Origin: Mesostigma viride
Taxonomy: Eukaryota > Streptophyta > Mesostigmatophyceae > Mesostigmatales > Mesostigmataceae
Direction: 5' to 3'
NCBI GenBank assembly: GCA_009746045.1
Contig: RPFO01000755.1
Location: 1 to 57,356, forward strand
DNA: 57,356 bases
Shown: positions 23,294 to 34,387 of the stretch, in pieces
Layout: every line of letters begins with the position of its first letter
Position numbering within the stretch: position 1 is the first letter of the stretch
The notes under the pieces: model-generated
Databases searched by the model: none
What the model saw: the letters and a program-made list of their open reading frames with translations, nothing else
Told to the model about the DNA's origin: nothing
Made by a program: the position numbers and the translations under genes

Positions 23294-25279
23294 TTCTTGA
23301 CATTCAGTTCCTCCCTAGCCAGCTGCAGAGAGAGAAGTGCATGATTCCCCTGCTCCCTAGTATACCCCTCAGGCAGCCCCCTGACATTAATCCTATCCAC
23401 AGGACGGTTTTCATTGTAAGTGGGCAACCTAGAGGGGGATGCAGGGGGAGAGGGAGAAGATGGTGTTGCTGCTGCAGCATTCACAGGAGAGACCTGCTGA
23501 GAGGGAAGTGCTACTTGAGTGAGCTGAGCAGGATGGGCAAACATGGGCTGTGTAGGAGGGTTAGACAACATAGGGGTGGGCTGGTTGGGGGTGTGAGTGT
23601 GTGTCACTTCCCGCCTCCTGCTGCGGGCCTCCTCCCAATCATGGAAGGTGGGAGAGAGGGACACTTCATCGTCAGTAGGGTTAGTAAGATTGTGATGCAA
23701 CCAGGTAGGCAGAGTTAGCCACCTACCCGCCCCTCTCAGGATGGCGTTGTGTAGGAGCTCCAGCAAACGCACCAGACGCACCCTGCTGCCCTGCACCCTC
23801 CTCCCTGAGAGGAGAGCCTGCAGGGCAGGCAGCAGGTCGTCGCACACCCTGCGTGTGCCCTCTTGGAGGTTGGGCAGGCCCAGGATGTGCGTGATGATTG
23901 CACACACCAGGCTGCCCGCCTCCGCGACATGCATCTGCTGGCTCCTGTCGGCCAGCCCACGGAAGGAGGCTGTGGCTGTCTGTATGGCACGCCACACGGC
24001 CTCATCACCAGGGTGATGAAGTCGCGACCTTGCAGGTCGCCCTCCAGCAGTGCTGGTTGCTGCCCAGCTGCGGTGGGACCCTGGGGCCCCTCCGGCCCTG
24101 CCAGGGACTTGTCCTTGTGCGACTAGAGGGGGCCTGCCCCCCAGAGCCGCTGGAGGTGCCCGTGACACCCTCCATGGGGGCTGCATCCCCCGCCAGCGCC
24201 GGAGGCGCCGGCGTCGCTGCCGGGGTCCCTGCGACCCCGGGCGCTTGTGTCGCCGCCGGGGTCCCTGCGACCCCGGTGGCCTCCTCAGCCACCTGGCCCC
24301 CCACGCGGGGCGGGGGAGCCTGCGGCTGAGGTTGGACCCTCTGACCTGCCAGAGGGTCCTGGGTGGCTTCACCACCCATGGGCGTGTTGGGGGCGTCTGC
24401 CGCCCCGCGCCCCGTCGCAGGCGGCATCGCAGCCGCCTCACGCCTATCCGGGCCCCAGCCAACTGGCGTGACTTGGGGCCACGCTGGCAACGGAGTCAGC
24501 GCGATCTCTGGTCTGGAGACCACGCGCAGCGCCTCTCTCTGGCGCTGCCTGGACGCCCACTGATCAACAGTGCCGGGGTTGTGCCTCGGCCGATTGGCGA
24601 AACAGTACAGCCAAACCGCCACCTGAACCAGTGGGAGCTGCATCCTAAGACGCCCCTCGATCAGCGAGTGCACCCGATGAACCTCTATCGCGTGTATCTG
24701 CCTCATCTGGAAGCAACTGAAAACGATCGAGCAAGATCCGGCCGTTCACCGCAATGAACGCCGGGATGTCGTCCTCCCCAAGGGGGAGAAAATGGGGTGG
24801 GCGCCCGAACATGACCGGGGGCGGAACATGTTCCCCATACCGGTCAATGTCCATGGTGGCCATCTGTCGGCCCACGGAAAGGTTGCCAGACGTCGCAGGT
24901 GTCTGCGACGAAAGCTCAAGCGAAGGCCGAGGCCTCGCAGGCGGCACCTCGCCATCCTCCTCGGAGGAATCACTCCGCTCACGACCCCCGTCACCTGCGA
25001 CGGGTGAACGTCGTGCCCGGGGGACCTGCCCCCCAGGTGCCATGGCGGACAAACCGCCAGTGGCAAACGGCCGCCCGCTCGCCATCCCCCGGGCGCCGGG
25101 CCCCACCTGCGGGCCCCGACGCCTGGGTTGGTCAGCGACCACCGTGCGGAAGGGACGTTGGGCGTCACCCTCGCATCGGTGGTGGAGGGCGTGCCCTCCG
25201 GCGAAAGGCGGGGTGAGGTGCGCCTGGCAGGCGCCTTCCCCTTGTTGTTGTTGCCGTTGTTGCCGTTGTTGGAAGCCAT
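23158..25279 (-). pseudogene. Element A gag, N-terminal and middle parts (several frameshifts)
   Basis: The likely start is the ATG at 25279 (MASNNGNNGNNNKGKAPARR), 44 bases inside the 5' LTR. Plausible protein then hops between frames: a Pro/Arg/Gly-rich part with RQMATMDIDRYGEHVPPPV and DDIPAFIAVNGRILLDRFQ (in the frame ending 24645), a helical part QIHAIEVHRVHSLIEGRLRM (frame ending 24005), and a C-terminal part with DRINVRGLPEGYTREQGNHA and SLQLAREELNVKNWF (frame ending 23158). The joins need at least three indels. Compositional bias makes exact joins uncertain. No known domain beyond gag position is recognised. The protein would be the capsid precursor if repaired. Confidence 0.6.
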
Positions 25280-25307
25280 ATCTTTTTTTTTGCTTAAAAA
25301 AAATATC

Positions 25308-25322
25308 GAACTTTTCAGTCCA
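25308..25322 (-). promoter_or_regulatory. Element A primer-binding site candidate
   Basis: On the coding strand TGGACTGAAAAGTTC starts immediately after the 5' LTR, with the expected TGG start. It would pair with a tRNA ending GAACTTTTCAGTCCA; the tRNA is not identified here. Confidence 0.6.
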
Positions 25323-25777
25323 AGTTGGATGGAGACTAGGGACGACGAACAACTGCGAAAGCTGAGAGCGAATGATGATTGTATTACAATAATACAATGA
25401 GAGAGCGATGAAAGCTGAGGGCTCAGAATGGAACTGGGCAGACTCGGGTGCTGTGGCACTCCCCAGTGCTACGCCTATATGCCTATGGCGGTGCTACCTG
25501 CAGCACACGACCAGTGGACAAGTGTACACTGCAATGCCATGCGACCACGTCACTAGCAACCAGCTAAGACTCGGCCCGTCAGGCCCGGCTACACCGGACC
25601 TGGCGGGTCGAGCTAGCACCTAGGAACAGTCTGGCACTAACCGCACATCGGTCCACATGACACCTCAGTACCGTACACCCTGCCGTACTGTACTGAGGTG
25701 TCCCGCTCAGCCGCGGTAGGCAATACGCGGCGCGCAGGCCGGAAATCCGTGTGTCAGCCTAAGCATCTCATCTAACT
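25323..25777 (-). repeat. Element A 5' LTR (455 bp)
   Basis: Direct repeat of 17275-17729, followed by the GTAC target duplication and then satellite. Confidence 0.95.
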
Positions 25778-28700
25778 GTACCTGTGCGTGAAGTCGCTCC
25801 TTGCGTGCATGGTGTGTGTACGTGTGTGTGCAGCCGCCCCTTGCGTGCATGGTGTATGTACATGTGAGTGCCGTTGCCCCAAGCGTGCATTGTGTGTGTA
25901 AGTGTGTGTGCAGCCGGCCCTTGCGTGCGCGGTGTGTGTACATGTGTGTGCAGCCGCCCTTGCGTGCATGGTGTGTGTACGTGTGTGTGCAGTTGCCCCT
26001 TGCGTGCGCGGTGGATGTACGTGTGTGTGCAGCCGGCCCTTGCGTGCGCGGTGTGTGTACATGTGAGTGCAGCCGCCCCAAGCGTGTGTACATGTGTGTG
26101 CAGTTGCCCCTTGCGTGCGCAGTGGATGTACGTGCGTGTGCATGCCGGCAATTGCGTGCATGGTGTGTGTACGTGTGTGTGCAGCCGCCCCTTGCGTGCG
26201 CGGTGTGTGTACGTGTGTGTGCACTCGCCCCTTGCGTGCGCGGTGTATGTACGTGTGTGCAGCCGCCCCTTGCGTGCGCGGTGTATGCCAGTGTGTGTGC
26301 ATGCCGGCCCTTGCGTGCAAGGTGTGTGTAAGTGTGTGTGCAGCCCCTTGCGTGCATGGTGTATGTACGTGTGTGTGCAGCTGCCCTTGCGTGCGCGGTG
26401 TGTGTACGTGTGTGTGCAGCCGCCCCAAGCGTGCGCGGTGTATGTACGTGTGTGTGCAGCCGGCCCTTGCGTGCATGGTGTGTGTACGTGTGTGTGCAGC
26501 CGGCCCTTGCGTGCGCGGTGGATGTACATGTGTGTGCAGTCGCCCCTTGCGTGCGCGGTGTGGTATACGTATGTGTGCAGCCGCCCCTTGCGTGCGCGGT
26601 GTAGGTACGTGTGTGTGCAGCCGCCCCAAGCGTGCGCGGTGTATGTACGTGTGTGTGCAGCCGCCCCTTGCGTGCGCGGTGGATGTACGTGTGTGTGCAG
26701 CCCCCCTTGCGTGCGCGGTGTATTTACGTGTGTGTGCAGCCGCCCCAAGCGTGCGCGGTGTGTGTACGTGTGTGTGCAGTTGCCCCTTGCGTGCGCGGTG
26801 TGTGTACATGTGTGTGCAGTTGCCCCTTGCGTGCGCGGTGGATGTACGTGTGTGTGCAGCCGCCCCTTGCGTGCGCGGTGTATGTACGTGTGTGTGCAGC
26901 CGCCCCAAGCGTGCGCGGTGTGTGTACGTGTGTGTGCAGTTGCCCCTTGCGTGCGCGGTGTGTGTACATGTGTGTGCAGTTGCCCCTTGCGTGCGCGGTG
27001 TATGTACATGTGTGTGCAGTTGCCCCTTGCGTGCGCGGTGTATGTACGTGTGTGTGCAGCCGCCCCTTGCGTGCGCGGTGTAGGTACGTGTGTGTGCAGC
27101 CGCCCCAAGCGTGCGCGGTGTGTGTACATGTGTGTGCAGTTGCCCCTTGCGTGCGCGGTGTGTGTACGTGTGTGTGCAGCCGCCCCTTGCGTGCGCGGTG
27201 GATGTACGTGTGTGTGCAGCAGCCCCTTGCGTGCGCGGTGGATGTACGTGTGTGTGCAGCCGCCCCTTGCGTGCGCGGTGTGTGTACATGTGAGTGCAGC
27301 TGCCCCAAGCGTGCGCGGTGTGTGTACATGTGTGTGCAGTTGCCCCTTGCGTGCGCGGTGGATGTACGTGTGTGTGCAGCCGCCCTTGCGTGCGCGGTGT
27401 ATGTACGTGCGTGTGCAGCCGCCCCTTGCGTGCGCGGTGTATGTACATGTGTGTGCATCCTTGTCCTTGCGTGCGCGGTGTATGTACATGTGTTTGCACT
27501 CGCCCTTGCGTGCGCGGTGGATGTACATGTGTGTGCAGCCGCCCCTTGCGTGCATGGTTTATGTACATGTGTGTGCAGTCGCCGGCCCCGTGCGTGCGCG
27601 GTGGATGTATGTACGTGTGTGTGCAGCCGCCCCGTGCGTGCATGGTGTGTGTACGTGTGTGTGCAGCAGCCCCTTGCGTGCGCGGTGTATGTACGTTTCT
27701 GTGCATGCCGGCCCTTGCGTGCATGGTGTATGTACATGTGCTTGCACTGGCCCCTTGCGTGCGCGGTGTATGTACGTGTGTGTGCAGCCCCCCTTGCGTG
27801 CGCGGTGTATGTACGTGTGTGCGCACTCGCCCCTTGCGTGCGCGGTGTATGTACGTGTGTGTGCATGCCGGCAATTGCGTGCATGGTGTATGTACGTGTG
27901 TGTGCAGCCGCCCCTTGCGTGCGCGGTGTGTGTACGTGTGTGTGCACTCGCCCCTTGCGTGCGCGGTGGATGTACATGTGTGTGCAGCCGCCCCTTGCGT
28001 GCATGGTGTATGTCCATGTGTGGGCAGTTGCCCCTTGCGTGCGCGGCGTATGTACATGTTTTTGCACTCGCCCCTTGCGTGCATGGTGTATGTATGTGTG
28101 TGTGCAGCCGCCCCTTGCGTGCGCGGTGGATGTACGTGTGTGTGCAGCCACCCCTTTCGTGCGCGGTGTATGTACATGTGAGTGCCGTCGCCCCAAGCGT
28201 GCATTTTGTGTGTAAGTGTGTGTGCAGCAGCCCCTTGCGTGCGCGGTGTATGTACGTGTGTGTGCAGCCGCCCCGTGGTTGCGCGGTGGATGTACATGTG
28301 AGTGGAGCCGGTCCTTGCGTGCGCGGTGTATGTACGTGTGTGTGCAGCCGCCCCTTGCGTGCGCGGTGTAGGTACGTATGTGTGCAGCCGCCCCTTGCGT
28401 GCGCGGTGTATGTACGTGTGTGTGCAGCCGCTCCAAGCGTGCGCGGTGTGTGTACATGTGAGTGCAGCTGCCCCAAGCGTGCGCGGTGTGTGTACATGTG
28501 TGTGCAGTTGCCCCTTGCGTGCGCGGTGGATGTACGTGTGTGTGCATGCCGGCAATTGCGTGCATGGTGTGTGTACGTGTGTGTGCAGCCGCCCCTTGCG
28601 TGCGCGGTGTGTGTACATGTGAGTGCCGTCGCCCCAAGCGTGCATTTTGTGTGTAAGTGTGTGTGCAGCCGCCCCTTGCGTGCGCGGTGTAGGTACGTGT

Positions 28701-29206
28701 GTGTGCAGCCGCCCCAAGCGTGCGCGGTGTATGTACGTGTGTGTGCAGCCGCCCAAGCGTGCGCGGTGTGTGTACATGTGAGTGCAGCTGCCCCAAGCGT
28801 GCGCGGTGTGTGTACATGTGTGTGCAGTTGCCCCTTGCGTGCGCGGTGGATGTACGTGTGTGTGCATGCCGGCAATTGCGTGCATGGTGTGTGTACGTGT
28901 GTGTGCAGCCGCCCCTTGCGTGCGCGGTGTGTGTACGTGTGTGTGCACTCGCCCTTGCGTGCGCGGTGTGTGTACAGGTGTGTGCAGCCGCCCCTTGCGT
29001 GCATGGTGTATGTACATGTGTGTGCAGCCGCCCCTTGCGTGCGCGGTGGATGTACATGTGTGTGCAGCCGAACCTTGCGTGCATGGTGTGTGTACCTGTG
29101 CGTGAAGTCGCTCCTTGCGTGCATGGTGTGTGTACGTGTGTGTGCAGCCACCCCTTTCGTGCGCGGTGTATGTACATGTGAGTGCCGTCGCCCCAAGCGT
29201 GCATTT
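25778..29206 (+). repeat. 40-bp satellite, segment III (3.4 kb)
   Basis: Same unit and orientation as segments I, II and IV. The stretch about 26.7-28.7 kb matches segment IV near 44.67-46.6 kb at an offset of about 17.945 kb, with small indels. It ends in CATTT (29202-29206), the target duplication of element B. Confidence 0.97.
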
Positions 29207-29859
29207 ATTTGCGCAGCAACTCGTCAGCAGAGCTTGTGAGCTCCTGGTCCTTGCCGGCTGGAATGACCCTAGGCTGCTGGCTAGCAACCTTTATCCTCAC
29301 ACCAGGCCTACGACCCTCGATAGGCTCGCCACTCGTCGTGACGACCAAGGTTCGTGTGTGAAGACGCTCGTTGCCTCGTTGAGCCTCGAGCTATATGCAA
29401 CCTCGTTCCATCCTTGTTCCTCGGTCATGAGCAACGCTGGGCAACGCTACATTGCCAGAGCCTCGTATCGCTGCCCTGCATCCTCGTTGCAGGCAGCATA
29501 CAGGAATCTCTGGCTATCCTGTGTCTAGGACAGCACAGGACCTGCCACAGTCCTGCAAGGACTTACATCCTTGCAGACCTGCTGGCTGGTTACTGGCTTC
29601 TACTAGCCACAGTACCGTTGAGCCCTCAGTACACTGTGTCCCAGTCACGTGAGAGTCCAGGCTAAGCCTGTGCAGGCACGGCCTGCCACGTGTCCTGTCC
29701 ACTATGCCCTGAGTGTGCCCGCCCTCGCCCACCGGTCGGCAGTACTTCGGGACTTGATAACTTTCTAGTCCCTTGTCTGTTCTAGGCGGTTGACACGGCG
29801 TTGGAAAGGTCTCCTCAACCTGCATCCATCTAGCACATTGGTGCCCCAATATGCTAACT
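29207..29859 (-). repeat. Element B 3' LTR (653 bp)
   Basis: Direct repeat of 36944-37597. Differences seen: G/T in TTACTGGC, two in GAGAGTCCAG, and T/C plus a one-C indel in GTGTGCCCGCC. Confidence 0.95.
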
Positions 29860-30794
29860 CCAACCCTTTCTTGTTTTGGAGCTTGGACCAGCCTGAGAAC
29901 CTATCAGCCACTGTCCCCACAAGCCTTCAGACATCTGATCCCTCCCAGAGACCAGACCTGCCTTTTCTTTTGGAACCTGAGGTGCCTCCAAATATTAGCT
30001 AGGCCTGCTCATTGGTTCAAAGGTTGCCCTCTGACCCACATGACATCCCAACCCTTTCTTTGGGAACCTGGTGTAGATTAAAGTTAGGTCTTCACTTAGT
30101 CAGAGGAGTTTGGATAGAGGAGTCCATGAACGTACTATTGTGAGTTCCTGGTCATCCAGTTATCACAGGCGCCCGTTCATATGGCGCCCGCCACGGAGCC
30201 TCCTTTATCTTTTAAATCCTTCCAAAGACTGAGAGAGCCCTGACAAATGTTAGCCAACACATGGGGAGCCCATGTCCTCACTGAGATAAACTCAGGATTC
30301 ATACATGCCAGGCTGAGGTCAGCTGGGGAATCGAACCCCACCCCATATCCTCCAGGTTTGGATCAGCTCCTGGAACTGAGCATCACAAACAACAAGACAT
30401 GACAATAACAAGATTATGTTTTATTATAAAGGAGTATAACCCATAGTGAGGCCCCTGGCAACCACGTCCAACATGGTCACACAACCAGGGATTTTATTAG
30501 CATGCAACAGGTTGGTTACAGAGAATATATACAAATGTACAGCAACCTGTTAGAGCCAACACTTGGGCTGCCCTTGCAGGGTCCATTCCATGAAGACCCA
30601 AGGCCCATTACAAAGTCCTTAAGACTCTTCTGCAGCTCCATGACAGAGCCAGGCGAAATTCTCAGCCAGGGGAGTGACTCCACCCTGACCCCTGTCCAGC
30701 AGAGTGTGTCTGAACTCTGAAGGACCTGCTGTCAGCCACCACGTGGCTGCCCAGCCCACTGGGATGCCTCCCACCTAGAGCAAGGCTGTTTGGT
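29860..30794 (-). other. Element B 3' untranslated interior
   Basis: No recognisable gene on either strand between the RNase H stop and the 3' LTR. Confidence 0.6.
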
Positions 30795-31150
30795 CTACTC
30801 TGGCCCTCCCCCCTTGGAGGCCATGAGCCCACGAAGCAAAGGGTATTGCAGCTCAGCCTTCTCCTCCAGCTTGGTGAGAGCATCTGCAGGGTTGTCCACG
30901 CCAGCCACATGTTCAATGTTAGCTAAGCAAGACATTTCCTTGAGCAACAAATAATCAAGGTCCCTGCTCCTGGCCAGCTGCCTGTGCACAAACTGCACCA
31001 TGCCCATGCTGTCAGTTCTTACCAGTGTGTGCATCTGCAACCGACAGGAAGCCACTTGACATAGCTGGTAAAATAGCTCCCTCAAGTAAAGAGCAGTATG
31101 AAGCCCTTCACAGATTGCCCTGCACTCAGCAATGTCACTGCTGGGAGTTA
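30795..31150 (-). pseudogene. Element B RNase H C-terminal half (frameshifted)
   Basis: Read without an ATG, this frame begins VTPSSDIAECRAICEG (conserved Glu of RNase H) and continues LYLRELFYQLC, LVRTDSMGMVQFV (Asp) and GVDNPADALTK (final Asp) to the stop at 30795. It completes the RNase H that starts in the upstream pol frame with YVDSSMDSRKV. The upstream frame stops at 31148 right after WYSRLQTG; a one-base change in the GGG at 31151-31153 would join them. The same positions in element A read straight through. Confidence 0.85.
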
Positions 31151-34100
31151 CCCTGTTTGCAACCGACTGTACCAGCAGACCAGAGAGGACTGTTCCTGCA
31201 CCAGGGATATTAATGCTGCTGCACGGCCCCTGACCTCTGTGACCTTCCTACTATCCATAGAACTGTCCACATAGAGCATCATGTCAAAAGGCCTGTACAA
31301 ATCCAAAGGACCCAGCATGAGAGGGGGAGACATGCGAACAGCCTCTACCACTCTCTCAGCACCCACCTCAACCAGTTGGGAATCGGTCAACCGACTCAGT
31401 ACCAACAGGTCAGGAGCACAAATGCTGGCCAGCCATGCCAACATACCTCGTATTGTTGCACATCTGGCCTGGGTGATGGGCTCCTGCAAGGCATCTATGA
31501 TCTGCTGAGGATAATCCTTACCACCCTCCAGCTGGATGGACCATGTACCCTGCTGATGGACCAAGGTCGCCTGCATTCCACAAAACACCATGGGCTCATT
31601 CTCAACCATGTACTGGATCTTACCCAGTTCAAACCGTTTCTGGATCCTGGCCAGAGTCAACTCTTGCCAAGTGGGATGGCCCAGGAGATGCAGATCATCA
31701 CCATGCAGGGAGGCAAACGCTGGCAGCCCCTCATAGCTACCCTGAAACAGACAAGGATCAACTGGAGAGACTGAGAGACCACAGACAGACCTGAGGTACT
31801 TCTCCAAGCTCTTCCTCCAGATGATGGGACTCGATCTAAGGCCTTCCACGCCTTTGAGAATCCTCAAATACCTCGTCTTCAGCTCTGCCCTCCACACTGC
31901 AGGCACCTTAACAAAGAAAGGGGGTATTGTGCGCCAAGTATCCTGTGCTTCCTGCTGATCACCCTTAAGAAAAGCCCTCTTGAAATCTACCAACACAGAG
32001 CTATAGGGTATCCCCTTCTGCAGAAAAGACAAATAAATGCACAACAAAATCCTCCATGTATCATGCAGCATCCCTGGTGTGTAAAGCTCCTCATCTGCTA
32101 ACTGTCCAGTGCCATGGTACTCAGTCACAACTGGTCTAACATGTGGCACCTGCACGCCATCTACCTCCTTGAGCTTGAGGACAAACATCAATCTGAGCAG
32201 CTGGTGATCCTCAGGGAGGACATCCACAGGCTCTGCACAGTTGGCAACTATCCACTCATGCCCAGAAGCAACAAAGCCAAGAGTCCATGCCTTAGCCATC
32301 TTGGGGCTTTGCATCATCTCCACTAGCTTGCGCCAAGGTACAGGACTCGTTCCTGGGATCTGGTACCTCTGCACACCCAACTCACGTGGGTCAAACGTAG
32401 TAGGGAGGATCAGCAGGTCCCCAGCAATGGGCTCCTTTGTATCAGGACCCTCTGCCTCTAGACCCCTCACAGCCCTTACAGCCACACTAAGACCCTGGGA
32501 GTAGCGATATCTCTGCAAGGGAAGGCGGCCCTGCCCTTCTAATGCTAGCTCCTCAGAGGATATCCTCACCCCTGGTAAGCACAAGAAGTTCTGACCTAGA
32601 ATGGCAGGCCCCTGATACCCTTCAACCACACTGAACGTGGTGGGCACCCCCAGGATAGGCACACTCACTTCTCCCAAGATCTTCATGGACACATTCCCAG
32701 AGAAATCAGACACAGCTAGGCAGCTAGGGGATGACCACTGCAAGCCTGCAGCATCCTCTACCCTTAGAATGGACACCTGTGAGTTGGTATCCACTTCTAG
32801 TGCTGGTGCCCCACATGACCCCCATCCCGTGAGCTTAGATACCTTGGGATCACGCTTGCTGTTCTGCAGAGCTCGAATGATGTCCGCCATAAGCAGCCCC
32901 CTGGACTGTGGTGCAGCCCTGGCCACCTCTGGCCTTGTGACAGACGTCTCAGCAGACTCCTGCTCACCCTCATCCATCCAGGACAGACCATAATCCAAGC
33001 ATGGTGGGTTAGCATCTGCTGCCTGGCTCTCATCCTGCTCATCTCCCTCCAAGGGAGGATCAGGGCCGTCTTCAGGCCAGATTGCAGTTGGCCTTCTCTC
33101 CTTGACGTGAGCCCAGGATAGCCTGTACACGTGCTTGGGATTACTCTCCAAAGCCACCAGACAAGAATGGTTAGCTTCCTCAACATGGGTTACCTGCCCA
33201 TCTTGCCACTTGCCACGCTTGCCTGGTAATGACGGTTCCTTCCACATCCTGACCCTCAGTCCCACCTGGGGCCTCAGCATTTTCCAACCCTTGTCCTTAC
33301 GCCTCAATCTGGAAAACACCCTGTCTGCCTTCTTCAGGCAGGCTGCCACCACGTCCTGTGATAGCATACCAAACTGCAATGCCAGGGGAGAGACTGCCAC
33401 ACCATCATAGTAATAGGTTACCCTGTGGTTAAGCTGCTCCTCAATCCCCTTACACCAAGCTGCTTTCTCTAGAGCTGATGCCACAACAGGCACACTCCTA
33501 GCTGCTAGCACCACTGTTTTTACTTCACGTATAGATCTCTCTACAGCTCCCTGCTGCCCATGGCATTCCCTAGGGACCACTACCAACTTACAAGGAAGCT
33601 GGTCAGCCAGCTTGATCAAGCAGTCAAACTGCAAGTCAGCTTGCACCTTGGTGTACACCCCAAAGCCTGGCAACAAAGACTGGAGACCCATCAACAGCTG
33701 ATGCTCCTGCATTCCAGGAAGAATGGTCAGCAACCTATATCTGCTAAACCTATCCACCCCCACCAACAGATACATGCCCCTGATGTGTTGGATGTCCACC
33801 TGGATATCCCCCCGCTCTCTAGCAGGTTCTCTGGCATGGGACTGTGGGAGGCGAACAGCATTCTCCTGACAGACACAATTCTGAGCAGCTGCACTGCAGG
33901 CCTCTAGCAAAGGCTCCTTGCCAATCTTCCAAGCAAACATCTCTGCCTGCTTAGAGTGGCCAAAGATATGGTGTAGAGTGTTTCCAGCCTGAGCATAGCT
34001 CAACCCCCTGTCAGCCTGGCTGCACAGAGAGGAACGTGACAAAGACTGTGTGCTTGGGATAGCACGACCCACCTGCTGTTCTCTTGCTCCAGGGACCTCC

Positions 34101-34381
34101 TCCAAGGTAGCTCGGCTCCCAGAGCCAGCCCCGGTTCCCACAGAAGCTGCAGGTCCTTCCAGTCTGGCGGCTTGACTCCCAGAGTCAACCCCAACAACTG
34201 GAGACCCTGCACCTGCCACAGGCACAGGGAATTCCACTGCTGCAGCAGCGTTATTGCAATCATTGAGTGGAAGCACCTCATCATTCCCAACCCCTTGCTG
34301 CTGCACAAGAGGGACACCCCCATTACTATGTACAACTGTTCGTCCCACTAGGGGTGATTGACTATTTACAGGGGACAACAT
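31148..34381 (-). CDS. Element B pol: integrase, retropepsin-like, RT, start of RNase H
   Basis: A 1077-codon frame, open from the ATG at 34381. After a Gly/Ser/Val-rich leader come the integrase zinc-binding region (LHHIFGH) and the catalytic core, D196 (QVDIQHI), D249 (ADLQFD) and E281 (GAVERSIREVK). Next is a C-terminal DNA-binding part (RKDKGWKMLRPQVGLRVRMW, GKWQDGQVTHVEE). The retropepsin-like domain lies after integrase: LEVDTNSQVSIL (D531-T-N), SDFSGNVSMKILG, AILGQNFLCLPG. RT follows with LVDFKRAFLKG, GVEGLRSSP and ASLHGDDLHLLG (HGDD), then the first RNase H strand YVDSSMDS. The frame breaks at 31148 within RNase H. Upstream, an in-frame TGA at 34388-34390 separates it from gag by two codons. 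Domain order and motifs match element A, supporting a shared lineage. Confidence 0.88.
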   Translation of the reverse strand: MLSPVNSQSPLVGRTVVHSNGGVPLVQQQGVGNDEVLPLNDCNNAAAAVEFPVPVAGAGSPVVGVDSGSQAARLEGPAASVGTGAGSGSRATLEEVPGAREQQVGRAIPSTQSLSRSSLCSQADRGLSYAQAGNTLHHIFGHSKQAEMFAWKIGKEPLLEACSAAAQNCVCQENAVRLPQSHAREPARERGDIQVDIQHIRGMYLLVGVDRFSRYRLLTILPGMQEHQLLMGLQSLLPGFGVYTKVQADLQFDCLIKLADQLPCKLVVVPRECHGQQGAVERSIREVKTVVLAARSVPVVASALEKAAWCKGIEEQLNHRVTYYYDGVAVSPLALQFGMLSQDVVAACLKKADRVFSRLRRKDKGWKMLRPQVGLRVRMWKEPSLPGKRGKWQDGQVTHVEEANHSCLVALESNPKHVYRLSWAHVKERRPTAIWPEDGPDPPLEGDEQDESQAADANPPCLDYGLSWMDEGEQESAETSVTRPEVARAAPQSRGLLMADIIRALQNSKRDPKVSKLTGWGSCGAPALEVDTNSQVSILRVEDAAGLQWSSPSCLAVSDFSGNVSMKILGEVSVPILGVPTTFSVVEGYQGPAILGQNFLCLPGVRISSEELALEGQGRLPLQRYRYSQGLSVAVRAVRGLEAEGPDTKEPIAGDLLILPTTFDPRELGVQRYQIPGTSPVPWRKLVEMMQSPKMAKAWTLGFVASGHEWIVANCAEPVDVLPEDHQLLRLMFVLKLKEVDGVQVPHVRPVVTEYHGTGQLADEELYTPGMLHDTWRILLCIYLSFLQKGIPYSSVLVDFKRAFLKGDQQEAQDTWRTIPPFFVKVPAVWRAELKTRYLRILKGVEGLRSSPIIWRKSLEKYLRSVCGLSVSPVDPCLFQGSYEGLPAFASLHGDDLHLLGHPTWQELTLARIQKRFELGKIQYMVENEPMVFCGMQATLVHQQGTWSIQLEGGKDYPQQIIDALQEPITQARCATIRGMLAWLASICAPDLLVLSRLTDSQLVEVGAERVVEAVRMSPPLMLGPLDLYRPFDMMLYVDSSMDSRKVTEVRGRAAALISLVQEQSSLVCWYSRLQTG

Positions 34382-34387
34382 CTCAAG

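Larger units (their letters stand above)
17275..25777 (-). mobile_element. Element A: copia-like LTR retrotransposon, 8.5 kb
   Basis: Two 455-bp LTRs (two differences by eye) flank gag, integrase, retropepsin-like, RT and RNase H on the minus strand. It interrupts the satellite and is flanked by GTAC on both sides (17271-17274, 25778-25781). One base at the LTR edge is ambiguous, so TGTAC (5 bp) is also possible. LTR ends are AGTTAGATG...CATCCAACT on the coding strand, a short inverted repeat that does not start TG. The gag is broken in several places and one frameshift separates the protease region from the RT. Low LTR divergence implies recent movement despite these breaks. Confidence 0.93.

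Noticed and set aside
34150-34200. VDSGSQ near the start of element B pol as the real protease site
   Set aside because: It lies in a low-complexity Gly/Ser/Val leader with no second retropepsin motif; the later DTN region has the full pattern and is conserved in element A. Kept as an alternative to test.
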